From: Brotaphodocola sp003480315
GTDB lineage: Bacteria > Bacillota > Clostridia > Lachnospirales > Lachnospiraceae
Length of the DNA: 64,000 bases
NCBI RefSeq assembly: GCF_964246085.1
Contig: NZ_CAXTPD010000009.1
Strand: one strand, 5' to 3'
Shown here: in pieces, positions 51,856 through 61,337 of the stretch
Position numbering within the stretch: the stretch's first letter is position 1
Layout: each line of letters starts with the position of its first letter
The notes under the pieces: model-generated
Told to the model about the DNA's origin: nothing
What the model saw: the letters and a program-made list of their open reading frames with translations, nothing else
Database searches by the model: none
Position numbers and translations under genes: made by a program

Positions 51856-52773
51856 TCAGCCAATTACAAACAGCAAAACACACCCGGCCAGAAATCCCCA
51901 GAAGCCCGGTGTTTTCAGAAGGATCACTGCGATCGGTTTCTCCTGATAAACCCAGCCGGAAAACCATGGAATCTTCCGGTAATGGGAGGCAAGAATGATC
52001 ACTGCGATCACCATGCTGACATAGGCAAGGATATTGATACAGCCATATCCGATCAGAGCAAGGATATTTCCACTGTCCATTCCATGAGACATCATAATCG
52101 GCAGTACTCCGCCCATCAGGTTGATCAGCATATGCAGCATGATGTTATAGCGGATTCTTCCGGTGCTGCTGTAGAGCCATGCAAAAACCATACCCAGAAG
52201 CAGCGCATAAAAAAACTGATAAAAATTTCCGTGAAACAGTGCAAAAAACAGACCGGAAAGAATTACGGCAGTCTTCTGTCCGTATGGTACGAGACGGTCG
52301 ATCAGATATTTTCGAAACACAAGCTCTTCCATCACGGGCGCGATCAGCACCGTTGTCAGAAAGATCATACCCATATCCATCTGCTCAATCGCTTCTGCTA
52401 CCGGATTTCCATACGCTGTTCCTCTGAGGATTCCCACTGCCTCCATAAAAAGGCCGCCGATCATATTTCCAAGATAGGTAAGACCATAGCAAAAAACCAG
52501 CATGCCCAGAAACTGACCTAACCGGATTTTCTTTTTCTCCTTCATTTCGCAGGACGGAATCCGTCCCATCAGCCAGGCAAACAACGGAAAAGCGACACCG
52601 TACATAGCAAATTCTGACACCAGAAGAGCCGCACGCGTAAGCGCACGGCTCTCTCCAAAGATCAGAATAAGTGGCTTAAGCAGCGCGCCAAGAAGAAGCG
52701 GCGCTGCGGTAGAAACCGCCAGGAATGTGGTATACGCCCAGCATATCCTGGATATCTGTCTTCTGGTTTCCAT
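51856..52773 (-). CDS. CPBP family intramembrane metalloprotease
   Basis: A 305-residue membrane protein with about eight helices. The Abi/CPBP motifs are APVMEELVFRKYLIDRL near 160 (EExxxR), FFALFHGNFYQFFYALLLG near 190 and IMLHMLINLMGG near 225. Members cleave membrane-embedded substrates or protect against bacteriocins. The start at 52773 lies four bases after the EF-G-like gene, showing translational coupling; a longer frame from 52890 is antisense-like leader and is rejected. Confidence 0.85.
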   Translation of the reverse strand: METRRQISRICWAYTTFLAVSTAAPLLLGALLKPLILIFGESRALTRAALLVSEFAMYGVAFPLFAWLMGRIPSCEMKEKKKIRLGQFLGMLVFCYGLTYLGNMIGGLFMEAVGILRGTAYGNPVAEAIEQMDMGMIFLTTVLIAPVMEELVFRKYLIDRLVPYGQKTAVILSGLFFALFHGNFYQFFYALLLGMVFAWLYSSTGRIRYNIMLHMLINLMGGVLPIMMSHGMDSGNILALIGYGCINILAYVSMVIAVIILASHYRKIPWFSGWVYQEKPIAVILLKTPGFWGFLAGCVLLFVIG

Positions 52774-52777
52774 AGGA

Positions 52778-54880
52778 TTATACGTCCAGCTTGTCGATCT
52801 TGGCTGCTCTGGCCTCGACTTCCTTCTTCTGGATGTCGCCAGGAGCCTGCTCATAGCGGCTGAACTCGTACTCATATAAGCCGATACCACCGGTCATGGA
52901 GCGAAGATCCGTATTATAGCCAAACAGTTCAGACATCGGGATGTCAGCTTCGATCACCTGTTTGCCGTGGTGATCGGAGTTCATACCAAGAACACGTCCT
53001 CTTCTGCGGTTTAAGTCACCCATAACGTCACCGGTAAATTTATCCGGAACTGTTACTTTCAGGGAAGCGATCGGCTCTAAGAGAACCGGATTTGCCTCCA
53101 TAAAGCCCTTCTTAAAGGCCATCATGGCAGCCGTCTTGAAGGCCATCTCGGAGGAATCCACCGGATGATAGGAACCATCCACAAGGGTGGCCTTGACACC
53201 GACTACCGGATATGCAGCCAACGGACCCTTTACACAGCTTTCCGCCACACCTTTTTCGACTGCCGGGAAGTAATTCTTCGGAACAGCACCGCCGAACACC
53301 TTCTCCTCGAATACATATGGATGCTCCAGATCTCCAGACGGTTCAAAGATCATCTTAACATCGCCGTACTGGCCATGACCGCCTGACTGTTTCTTATATT
53401 TGCCCTGAACCTCAACTTTCTTTCTTAAGGTTTCGCGGAATGCAAATTTCGGCTTGCTGAGCTCGATCTCAACTTTGTACCGGCCAAGGAGCTTGCTGAC
53501 TGCAACCTCTAACTGCTGGTCACCGATGCCGTATAACAGAAGCTGACGGTTTTCTTTGTCATTTACAGACTTTAAGGTTAAGTCCTCTTCCATCAGTTTT
53601 GCCAGTGCGCTGGAAACCTTATCCTCATCACCCTTGGTTACGGTCTTATAGCGCATATAAGTATACGGAGTAGAGGTCTGCGGTTTGTGGTATACGATCG
53701 GTGCGGAACGCAGGGCAATGGTATCACCTGTCTGAGTTACACCGAGCTTTGCCACGGCACCGATATCGCCTGCACGCAGCTCCGGAACCTCAATGGTGTC
53801 CTTACCGCGCAGCAGATACAGCTTACCAACTTTCTCCTCCGTGTCCTTGTTGACATTGTAGATGGTGCTGTCCGGTTTTAAAATACCAGTGCAAACCTTC
53901 ATAAGAGAGTATTTGCCGATAAATGGATCTACGATGGTCTTGAATACTCTTGCGGATAAGGAAACCTGGTCGTTGTATTTGGCAGTGAAGCGCTCACCGG
54001 TGGAGACGTCAACACCGATACACTCAAACTTGTCCGGAGTCGGAAGGTAACGGTCAATGACCTGTAAAAGGGTCTTGAAGCCCTGGCAGTTTGCGCCGGA
54101 ACCCATCAGGACCGGAACGATGGAGCCATCTATAACATGTTCCCGCAGAGCGCCCTGGATTTCTTCCAGTGTAAACTCCTCGCCGGAGAAATAGCGCTCC
54201 ATGTACTCCTCACTGGTCTCTGCCACTGCCTCTAAAAGGGCGTCTCTGGCAATGCCAAGGTTTTTCTGGGAGTAATCAGGAATCTCGCATTCTTCGTAAT
54301 CACTCAGATTGGTGAAACGTCTGCCGGCCATCTTGACAACGTTTACATATCCGACAAACTTTTCATTTTCACGGATCGGGAGCTGGAACGGAGCAATACA
54401 TCTGCCGAACCGTCTCTCTAATTTCAGTACAAGCTCTCTAAAGCTTGCGTGGTCGTCGTCCATGTTGGTGACAAAAATGATGCGCGGCAATTTGAGCTTA
54501 TCGCACAGCTCCCATGCCTTTTCCGTGCCGACCTCGATGCCTGCCTTGCAGTTTACAACGATGATCGCCGCATCAGCCACACTGACTGCTTCTTCTACTT
54601 CACCGACAAAGTCAAAATAACCCGGGGTATCCAGGATGTTGATCTTCATCATGCCTTCATCGCCCTGATACTCGATCGGGATCAGTGACGTGGAGATGGA
54701 AAACTGACGTTTGATTTCTTCCTTGTCATAGTCGCTGATGGTGTTACCGTCAACAACCTTGCCCATGCGCTTGGTGACTCCGGTTACCAGGGCAAGCGCT
54801 TCTGCAACCGTCGTCTTGCCGGCCCCGCCATGACCAAGTAAAACGACGTTTCGGATCTGTTTCGTACCATAAACGTTCAT
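52778..54880 (-). CDS. Elongation factor G-like GTPase (EF-G2 type)
   Basis: A 700-residue translational GTPase with all EF-G domains. G1 is GHGGAGKTT (16-24). G3 reads DTPGYFDF, with Tyr88 in place of the catalytic histidine. G4 reads VTNMDDD (137-143) where canonical EF-G has NKMD. The C-terminal domains are present (KKQSGGHGQYGDVK near 500, NRRRGRVLGMNSD near 620). These substitutions mark it as a paralogue rather than the main translocase; family members show slow GTP hydrolysis and uncertain roles. AGGAGGG precedes the ATG. It is followed by the CPBP protease gene in one operon. Confidence 0.88.
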   Translation of the reverse strand: MNVYGTKQIRNVVLLGHGGAGKTTVAEALALVTGVTKRMGKVVDGNTISDYDKEEIKRQFSISTSLIPIEYQGDEGMMKINILDTPGYFDFVGEVEEAVSVADAAIIVVNCKAGIEVGTEKAWELCDKLKLPRIIFVTNMDDDHASFRELVLKLERRFGRCIAPFQLPIRENEKFVGYVNVVKMAGRRFTNLSDYEECEIPDYSQKNLGIARDALLEAVAETSEEYMERYFSGEEFTLEEIQGALREHVIDGSIVPVLMGSGANCQGFKTLLQVIDRYLPTPDKFECIGVDVSTGERFTAKYNDQVSLSARVFKTIVDPFIGKYSLMKVCTGILKPDSTIYNVNKDTEEKVGKLYLLRGKDTIEVPELRAGDIGAVAKLGVTQTGDTIALRSAPIVYHKPQTSTPYTYMRYKTVTKGDEDKVSSALAKLMEEDLTLKSVNDKENRQLLLYGIGDQQLEVAVSKLLGRYKVEIELSKPKFAFRETLRKKVEVQGKYKKQSGGHGQYGDVKMIFEPSGDLEHPYVFEEKVFGGAVPKNYFPAVEKGVAESCVKGPLAAYPVVGVKATLVDGSYHPVDSSEMAFKTAAMMAFKKGFMEANPVLLEPIASLKVTVPDKFTGDVMGDLNRRRGRVLGMNSDHHGKQVIEADIPMSELFGYNTDLRSMTGGIGLYEYEFSRYEQAPGDIQKKEVEARAAKIDKLDV

Positions 54881-54919
54881 ATAATTCCCTCCTGTACATC
54901 AAATTTAGTCTATAACGAT

Positions 54920-54948
54920 ATTCTACTAAAAAAGTTCGAAAATTTCAA
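54920..54948 (-). promoter_or_regulatory. Promoter of the EF-G-like gene
   Basis: Minus strand: TTGAAA (54943-54948), a 17-base spacer and TAGAAT (54920-54925). Confidence 0.65.
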
Positions 54949-55010
54949 GTAGGATATACGATTTGCACAAATTATTTTATAATACTATCGCGATTTAAAG
55001 TAATAAAGCA

Positions 55011-55039
55011 TTGACAACATTTTCAGATTATCATAAAAT
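55011..55039 (+). promoter_or_regulatory. Promoter of tyrA-aroA
   Basis: Perfect TTGACA (55011-55016), a 17-base spacer and TAAAAT (55034-55039), about 44 bases before the tyrA ATG. Confidence 0.75.
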
Positions 55040-55082
55040 AGCAGTTAGTATTGAAAGTAACCTATGACAGGAGAATTCTGAA

Positions 55083-56183
55083 ATGAAAGACACCACATTT
55101 GGTTTTATCGGTCTGGGACTGATCGGCGGATCTATTGCCAGAGGCATCAAGCGTGCCTGCCCGACTGCCCGGATCATGGCATATATGCGCACCCGCGCAA
55201 AGCTGGAACAGGCAAAAGAAGACGGGATTGTCGATGTGATCCTGGACGGCATCGGGGAACCTCTGCTGGAATGTGATATCATATTTTTATGCACTCCGGT
55301 AGAGTACAATGCCCAGTACCTGACACAGATCCGCCCATTCTTAAAGCCGGGTGCCCTGATCACCGATGTCGGTTCCACTAAGGAAGATATCCACCGTGTC
55401 GTTACCACGCTTCGCATGGAGGAATTTTTCGTGGGCGGACACCCTATGGCAGGTTCTGAAAAGACCGGTTATGAAAACTCGACCGATCATCTTCTTGAAA
55501 ATGCCTACTATATTGTGACACCGACCGCAAAGACAAAGCAGGAAGATGCCGACCGGCTAGTTGAAATTGCCAGATCCATCGGCTCCATCCCCATCGTTCT
55601 GGATTATCATGAGCATGACCGGATCGTGGCTGCCATCAGCCATCTGCCTCACCTGATCGCTTCCAGCCTGGTAAACCTCGTAAAGGATTCCGACAATCAG
55701 AACGAGCTCATGAAACGTCTGGCCGCAGGCGGTTTTAAGGATATCACCCGTATTGCATCCTCCTCGCCGGAGATGTGGGAACAGATCTGCATGACCAATA
55801 CCGGCAACATCATCGATATGATGGAACACTATATTGCTTCCTTAACCCAGATCTTGGACTCTTTAAAGCAGCACCGCGGAGATGACATCTATGAGCTTTT
55901 TGATACCTCCCGCACATACCGTAACTCCATCTCGGAAAGCAGGAAGGGATCCGTCACCCCGGAGTATTCCTTTACCGTAGATATCGTCGACGAGCCAGGT
56001 GCAATCTCTACGCTGTCCTGTATCTTAAGCGCCCGCGGCATCAGCATCGGCAACATCGGCATCAACCATAACCGGGAGCAGGGCGAGGGTGCCTTAAAGA
56101 TTGTTTTCTATAACAAGGAGTCCATGGAACAGGCATGGGCGCAGCTGAAAAAATATAATTACGAACTGATTCCGAAGCACTAG
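55083..56183 (+). CDS. tyrA: Prephenate dehydrogenase
   Basis: A 366-residue enzyme of tyrosine synthesis, oxidising and decarboxylating prephenate to 4-hydroxyphenylpyruvate. The NAD-binding FGFIGLGLIGGSIARGIKRA is at about 6-25, and the active-site region GGHPMAGSEKTGYENS near 119 contains the conserved histidine and serine. A C-terminal ACT domain (about 297-366, FTVDIVDEPGAISTLSCIL) suggests feedback control by tyrosine. AGGAGAATTCTGAA precedes the start. aroA follows 62 bases downstream, giving a short aromatic biosynthesis unit. Confidence 0.94.
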   Translation: MKDTTFGFIGLGLIGGSIARGIKRACPTARIMAYMRTRAKLEQAKEDGIVDVILDGIGEPLLECDIIFLCTPVEYNAQYLTQIRPFLKPGALITDVGSTKEDIHRVVTTLRMEEFFVGGHPMAGSEKTGYENSTDHLLENAYYIVTPTAKTKQEDADRLVEIARSIGSIPIVLDYHEHDRIVAAISHLPHLIASSLVNLVKDSDNQNELMKRLAAGGFKDITRIASSSPEMWEQICMTNTGNIIDMMEHYIASLTQILDSLKQHRGDDIYELFDTSRTYRNSISESRKGSVTPEYSFTVDIVDEPGAISTLSCILSARGISIGNIGINHNREQGEGALKIVFYNKESMEQAWAQLKKYNYELIPKH

Positions 56184-56245
56184 CATGCCTGCCTGGCTTT
56201 CCGGCATGCTTCCCGGCTTTGATCAGAGAAACGGAGCTTATTCTC

Positions 56246-57520
56246 ATGAAATTTAATCCACTCCGCGGATTGCGTGGAGAAATCACCATCCCTGGTGACA
56301 AATCCATCTCACACCGCAGTGTTATGTTTGGCTCCCTGGCAAAGGGAACCACAAAGATCACCGGCTTTCTGCAGGGTGCAGACTGCCTCTCCACCATCTC
56401 CTGTTTCCGGAAGATGGGCATTTCCATCGAAAATCTTGAAGATACCGTTTTGGTACACGGTAACGGTCTTCATGGCTTAAAAAAGCCAGACAGTGTGCTT
56501 GACTGCGGCAACAGCGGCACCACCACCCGGCTGATTTCCGGTATTCTCTCCGCCCAGAATTTTTCCGTGACCCTCACCGGAGACGCCTCTATCCAGAAGC
56601 GCCCCATGAAGCGCATCATGGATCCCTTAAGTCAGATGGGCGCAGACATCACCAGTGTAAACGGCAACGGCTGTGCCCCCCTTGCGATCAACGGACGGAC
56701 ACTGCATGGAATCCATTACCAGTCTCCGGTGGCATCTGCCCAGGTAAAATCGGCCATTCTCCTGGCAGGGCTTTACGCGGAAGGCGAAACAAAAGTAACA
56801 GAGCCTTCCCTCTCCCGCAACCACACCGAGCTGATGTTAAAAGAATTCGGTGCTGATGTCCGCACAGAGAAAACCACTGCCATTATCCGACCGGCCGAAG
56901 AACTGTTTGCAAAGGAGATTGCCGTTCCGGGTGATATTTCCTCGGCTGCTTTTTTCCTGGCCGCCGGACTGATGATCCCCAATTCTGAGCTCCTCATAAA
57001 AAATGTAGGCATCAATCCGACCCGCGACGGTATGATCCATGTCTGCCGGGCCATGGGCGGTGATCTGACCCTCTTAAATGTCCGCATGACCGGCGAGCCG
57101 GTAGCCGACATTCTGGTCCGCACCAGCAGTCTGCACGGCACCGACATCCACGGCGACATCATACCGACCCTGATCGATGAGCTCCCAATGATCGCAGCCA
57201 TGGCCTGCTTTGCAGAGGGTGACACCATCATCCGTGACGCAGCTGAATTGAAGGTCAAGGAGTCCAATCGTATTGCCGTCATGGCAGAAAACTTAAGTGC
57301 CATGGGCGCTGATGTAGAAGAGACCGTGGACGGCATGATCATCCACGGCGGCAAACCGCTCCACGGCGCCACCATCGACAGTCACCTCGACCACCGCATT
57401 GCCATGACCTTTGCCATCACCGCCGCCCTGGCTGAGGGCGAGACGGAGATCCTCGGTGCCGAATGCGTCAACATCTCCTATCCTGACTTCTACCAAGACT
57501 TAAATAAACTAGCTCAATAA
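56246..57520 (+). CDS. aroA: 3-phosphoshikimate 1-carboxyvinyltransferase (EPSP synthase)
   Basis: A 424-residue enzyme of the shikimate pathway joining shikimate 3-phosphate and phosphoenolpyruvate. Motifs: PGDKSISHRSVMFGSLA near 18, LDCGNSGTTTRLISGIL near 84 (second signature), DASIQKRPMKRIMDPLSQMGA near 113 and IDELPMIAAMA near 305. The NSGTTTRL loop, with Thr where class I enzymes have NAGTAMR, is typical of class II enzymes. GGAG precedes the start at 56246. A perfect terminator follows. Confidence 0.95.
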   Translation: MKFNPLRGLRGEITIPGDKSISHRSVMFGSLAKGTTKITGFLQGADCLSTISCFRKMGISIENLEDTVLVHGNGLHGLKKPDSVLDCGNSGTTTRLISGILSAQNFSVTLTGDASIQKRPMKRIMDPLSQMGADITSVNGNGCAPLAINGRTLHGIHYQSPVASAQVKSAILLAGLYAEGETKVTEPSLSRNHTELMLKEFGADVRTEKTTAIIRPAEELFAKEIAVPGDISSAAFFLAAGLMIPNSELLIKNVGINPTRDGMIHVCRAMGGDLTLLNVRMTGEPVADILVRTSSLHGTDIHGDIIPTLIDELPMIAAMACFAEGDTIIRDAAELKVKESNRIAVMAENLSAMGADVEETVDGMIIHGGKPLHGATIDSHLDHRIAMTFAITAALAEGETEILGAECVNISYPDFYQDLNKLAQ

Positions 57521-57542
57521 TTTTAGCCAGAAATATACAGCC

Positions 57543-57584
57543 AAAAAATTATCCCGGCATATGGGAGTGCCGGGATAATTTTTT
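57543..57584 (+). terminator. Terminator after aroA
   Basis: AAAAAATTATCCCGGCA (57543-57559) and TGCCGGGATAATTTTTT (57568-57584) form a perfect 17-bp stem with a T-tract. Confidence 0.9.
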
Positions 57585-57640
57585 CGCGTACTTTCGTCAC
57601 AACTCTTTTTTAAGATTCTCTTACAACCTTTTTAAATCCC

Positions 57641-57669
57641 TTGGCATCCTTTTCCCAATCGTCTATAAT
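57641..57669 (+). promoter_or_regulatory. Promoter of the SGNH hydrolase gene
   Basis: TTGGCA (57641-57646), a 17-base spacer and a perfect TATAAT (57664-57669), about 68 bases before the ATG. Confidence 0.75.
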
Positions 57670-57737
57670 AAACACCATCGGGTTTTTTCTGCCCTGCAGA
57701 GACCCTTCAAATTTCTAACTTAGGAGATATCTGACTC

Positions 57738-59390
57738 ATGAAGAAAACACGCATGAAAGCTCTGCTTCTCGGGTGCATCTGCGCGGTGACGACAGCCCTG
57801 TCTGCCGTTCCTGCCTCTGCTGCCACCGTTGTCGCAGGCGGTTCCTCAGCCACAAACGATCCGGTCCTCACCGCAGCACCGGGAACCTATACCGAACAGC
57901 AGTCCGGCGGCACATCCGTTGACAAGCCATCTGCACCGCCTACCGTCTGGGTCGTAGGCGACTCCACCGCAGCCGCGTTCAACGACACCACCTACTACTC
58001 CCCGCGTTATGGCTGGGGCACCCAGCTCGGCCTTTATCTGCAGGGTGTCAACATCCGTAACCTTGCCATCTCCGGCACCAGCTCCAAGTCCTACTCGGAC
58101 ACAGACCAGTATCAGACTCTGCTGCAGAGCGTGCAGGCCGGCGACTATGTGCTGATCGGCTTTGGCCATAACGATGAACGTACCGAACTTGGACGCTACT
58201 CCAACCCGACCGGTTCTGTTTCCAGCAGTGGTTCTTTCCAGTACAACCTCTATGAAAAGTACATTAAGGCGGTGAAGAACAAACAGGCAAATCCGATTCT
58301 GGTTACCCCGATCGTTCGCCGAAATGCAGCCAGCAACTATACCGGCGAAGACGGACACATCACCACCTCAAAAAAGAATGAGGAAGGCACCTTCCAGGGC
58401 GGCGATTACGCCAAGGCCATCCGTCAGCTGGGTGTTGGAAAGAGTGTTCCGGTTCTGGACTTAACCGCCCGCACCAAAGATGTTTACGAACGCCTGGGCG
58501 CCGACGGTGTAAAGAACCGCCATGCGCAGACCTCTGACCGCGATGTCAGCATCGACAACACTCACACCAACCTCTACGGTGCCCAGTGCAATGCCTGGTT
58601 TATTGCGGATGAGCTTTTAAAATCCAACTCCGGACTGAAAAACTACGTCATTTCCAACCCACAGGTGCCGCAGTATGACAGCAGCTCTTTAAATGCCGGC
58701 TACCATGCCAGGAGCTTTACCGCGCCGGCCGGAGTAAGCAGCATCTTCTCCACCGCAGGTGACTGGAAACCAACTGTATTCGGAAATATTGACGGTTATG
58801 AGTACTTGAACAACATGTACTTCTGTCTGCAGGGCGGTAATGACAATTCCTTCCACCTGGCAGTCGGTACCGGATCCGGCGCAACAAGAACCCAGCAGGT
58901 GGGCGGTATTGAGCAGGGAAGCGATGGTCTTGCCATGTTCTACCGTGAGGTTCCGGCCTCCGCAAACTTCACCTTATCTGCAGATATTACCATCAACGCC
59001 TACAATGCATCCGTTTTAAATTCCTTCGGTCTGATGGCGCGTGACGATATCTACCTCGACACCGTCATCAACGATACCCTGGGAGATTATGTGGCAGCCG
59101 GACAGCTTCAGCTCTCTTCTGCTTCCCCGTGGAACTGCTTCGCAAGAAAGAACGGACAGCTTATCTCCGGCGGTACCGCTTCCCGCGTCTACAAGGCCGG
59201 TGAAACCGTTCACGTAGAGATCCGAAAGGGACCGGATGGGTACACCTGTGTATTCGGTGACAACGCACCGGTATCCGCAGGCTTTGACTTTCCATTAACT
59301 GCTGTAGACTCTGACCGTATATATGTCGGCATGTTTGTCGCACGCAGCGCAGATGTTACCTTCAGAAATGTCAATTTGATCTATCAGTAA
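57738..59390 (+). CDS. Secreted SGNH/GDSL hydrolase (rhamnogalacturonan acetylesterase-like)
   Basis: A 550-residue exported protein with a signal peptide cleaved after about residue 28 (PASA). The SGNH domain (about 68-310) shows the serine block VWVVGDSTAAAF (Ser76), an Asn/Gly block with NLAISGTSSKS, GFGHNDE, and the catalytic Asp/His in DNTHTNLYGAQC. This is the arrangement of rhamnogalacturonan acetylesterases (YesT/YxiM-like), which de-acetylate plant pectin. The C-terminal 220 residues are beta-rich and may be a carbohydrate-binding or adhesion module (FYREVPASANFTLSADITI, DNAPVSAGFDFPL). No cell-wall anchor motif is seen. It has its own promoter and terminator. Confidence 0.87.
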   Translation: MKKTRMKALLLGCICAVTTALSAVPASAATVVAGGSSATNDPVLTAAPGTYTEQQSGGTSVDKPSAPPTVWVVGDSTAAAFNDTTYYSPRYGWGTQLGLYLQGVNIRNLAISGTSSKSYSDTDQYQTLLQSVQAGDYVLIGFGHNDERTELGRYSNPTGSVSSSGSFQYNLYEKYIKAVKNKQANPILVTPIVRRNAASNYTGEDGHITTSKKNEEGTFQGGDYAKAIRQLGVGKSVPVLDLTARTKDVYERLGADGVKNRHAQTSDRDVSIDNTHTNLYGAQCNAWFIADELLKSNSGLKNYVISNPQVPQYDSSSLNAGYHARSFTAPAGVSSIFSTAGDWKPTVFGNIDGYEYLNNMYFCLQGGNDNSFHLAVGTGSGATRTQQVGGIEQGSDGLAMFYREVPASANFTLSADITINAYNASVLNSFGLMARDDIYLDTVINDTLGDYVAAGQLQLSSASPWNCFARKNGQLISGGTASRVYKAGETVHVEIRKGPDGYTCVFGDNAPVSAGFDFPLTAVDSDRIYVGMFVARSADVTFRNVNLIYQ

Positions 59391-59396
59391 AACCTG

Positions 59397-59428
59397 AAAA
59401 GGCCCGGAGCGTTTTGCTCGGGGCCTTT
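59397..59428. terminator. Terminator between convergent SGNH hydrolase and yebC genes
   Basis: AAAAGGCCCGGAGC (59397-59410) pairs with GCTCGGGGCCTTT (59416-59428), with a slipped C/G; T-tracts occur on both strands. Confidence 0.75.
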
Positions 59429-59444
59429 CGTTTGCTTTATCAAT

Positions 59445-60182
59445 TTATCTCTCGTCGGTGTCCCAGTTGTGGTATACAGCCTGTACATCGTCATCATCAT
59501 CCAGAAGATCTAACAGACGATTCATATATTTGATGTCGTTCTCATCGGTCAGCTCGACCCATGTCTGCGGGATCATGGTAACATCAGCCTCCATCATCGG
59601 GATTCCCTCTTTCTCCAGGGTCTCGCGAACGGCACTGAAATCGTCCGGATCTGTGATGATCTCAAAGCTGTCCTCCTCCTCAGAGAAGTCCTCTGCACCT
59701 GCATCCAATGCCATCATCATCAGCTCATCTGCGTCAAGATCACACTCTTCCTTGTCGATAATGATCTGGCCCTTCTTGTCGAACATGAAGGATACGCTGC
59801 CCTGGGTACCGATATTTCCGTTGCCCTTTGTAAATGCACTTCTTACATTTGCAGCAGTACGGTTCTTGTTGTCGGTCAGGGTATCAACGATGACTGCAAC
59901 ACCGCTCGGGCCGTAACCCTCGTAGGTCAGTACCTCGTAGTTTACGGAGTTAGCATCACCTGCTGCCTTCTTGATACCACGGTCGATGGTGTCATTCGGC
60001 ATATTGTTTGCCTTTGCCTTTGCGATAACATCACGAAGCCTGCTGTTGTTAGCCGGATCCGGGCCGCCCTCTTTTACTGCTACGGCAAGTTCACGGCCGA
60101 TAACGGTAAAGATTTTTCCCTTTGCTGCATCGTTCTTTTCTTTTTTGTGCTTGATATTAGCAAATTTAGAATGTCCTGACAT
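59445..60182 (-). CDS. YebC/PmpR family protein
   Basis: A 245-residue cytosolic protein of the YebC family, beginning MSGHSKFANIKHKKEKNDAAKGK, with EGYGPSGVAVIVDTLTDNKNRTA near 92 and an acidic C-terminus (LLDLLDDDDDVQAVYHN). Members are transcription regulators and, in several bacteria, ribosome-associated factors that relieve stalling at prolines. Length and start are typical of the family. Confidence 0.94.
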   Translation of the reverse strand: MSGHSKFANIKHKKEKNDAAKGKIFTVIGRELAVAVKEGGPDPANNSRLRDVIAKAKANNMPNDTIDRGIKKAAGDANSVNYEVLTYEGYGPSGVAVIVDTLTDNKNRTAANVRSAFTKGNGNIGTQGSVSFMFDKKGQIIIDKEECDLDADELMMMALDAGAEDFSEEEDSFEIITDPDDFSAVRETLEKEGIPMMEADVTMIPQTWVELTDENDIKYMNRLLDLLDDDDDVQAVYHNWDTDER

Positions 60183-60280
60183 AAAATAACGCTCCTTACT
60201 TTATACTTTCTCTTTTCGTCCTAATCCACCTGCCCAGTGTCAATTCTGTTCAGGCGAACAACATCTTTTCTATTTTAACA

Positions 60281-61195
60281 CTAATTTTCTTCGCTTGCAA
60301 GAGTCTGCGGCAATTTCGTTACCCGAACTGAGTGGATCATCTTGTTCTCCACCTTCAGTACACAGAACCGATAACCCAGATACTCGATCTCCGGCTGCTC
60401 GTCATCTCCCGGAATGCGGTCGAGGCGGGAAATCAAAAGTCCATTGATGGTATCGTAATTTTCCAGGTCTTCCTCCGGGAAGACAATGCCAAGCTCTTCC
60501 TGTGCTTCGTCAAGCGGTGTCATTCCGCTCATGATCAGGGCATCTCCCTCTCCACGGACAATGTACTGCTCATCCACATCATATTCATCGAGGATATTGC
60601 CCACGATTTCCTCCAGAATGTCCTCCATGGTAACGATTCCGGCTGTCTGGCCGTACTCATCGATGACAATCTCCATATGGATCTTCTGGGACTGCATCTC
60701 CTTGAACAGGGAGTTGATGTTGCGGGTTTCCGGAATAAAATGAGCCGGCCGCAGAACTCCCGGTACGTTGGCGATCTCCATCCGCGATTCCTGCAGATTT
60801 TCCGCATGAAACAGTACGTCCCGCATATGTACAGTACCGATGATGTCATCCAGATCTTTTCCGTAGACCGGATATCTGGAATTCTTTGCCTCCTTCAGAA
60901 CAAAGTAGGCCGCCTCTCTTAAGGACATAGAACCGTCCAGAGCCACTATATTCTTGCGGTGAGTCATGATATCACCGGCTTCTTTATCATTAAATTCAAA
61001 GATATTGGTGATCATCTCGGCCTCGCTGGACTCCAGGACCCCCTGCTCGTGGCCTTCATTGACCATGTCTTTAATATCTTCTTCTGTTACATTTTCCTGC
61101 CTTGATCTGATAAACCTCCAGATTGCAAAGCCTGCCGCCAGGAAAAGCAATACCACACCTGCCAAAAGGATCAGGCGCGAATAACCATCGTCCAT
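60281..61195 (-). CDS. CBS-pair and CorC/HlyC domain protein (hemolysin family)
   Basis: A 304-residue protein with one N-terminal membrane helix (LILLAGVVLLFLAAGFAI at about 8-25), two CBS domains (about 75-200, MTHRKNIVALDGSMSLREAA, RPAHFIPETRNINSLF) and a C-terminal CorC_HlyC domain. It resembles the TlyC/CorC group but lacks the DUF21 (CNNM) four-helix transport domain found in larger members, so it is more likely a regulator or a partner than a transporter. It lies downstream of mazF on the same strand. Confidence 0.88.
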   Translation of the reverse strand: MDDGYSRLILLAGVVLLFLAAGFAIWRFIRSRQENVTEEDIKDMVNEGHEQGVLESSEAEMITNIFEFNDKEAGDIMTHRKNIVALDGSMSLREAAYFVLKEAKNSRYPVYGKDLDDIIGTVHMRDVLFHAENLQESRMEIANVPGVLRPAHFIPETRNINSLFKEMQSQKIHMEIVIDEYGQTAGIVTMEDILEEIVGNILDEYDVDEQYIVRGEGDALIMSGMTPLDEAQEELGIVFPEEDLENYDTINGLLISRLDRIPGDDEQPEIEYLGYRFCVLKVENKMIHSVRVTKLPQTLASEEN

Positions 61196-61337
61196 ACTGA
61201 TCTTGTTATCTCCTTCTTTTTCTTTTTGTATACACCATACATTTTGATTGTACGAAACTTCTTCCGCTTCGTCAAGATAAAATCACGCATTTACGCCATT
61301 TTCCCTTCTGTAAGGGACTTTGTGTCATCACAGCGAA

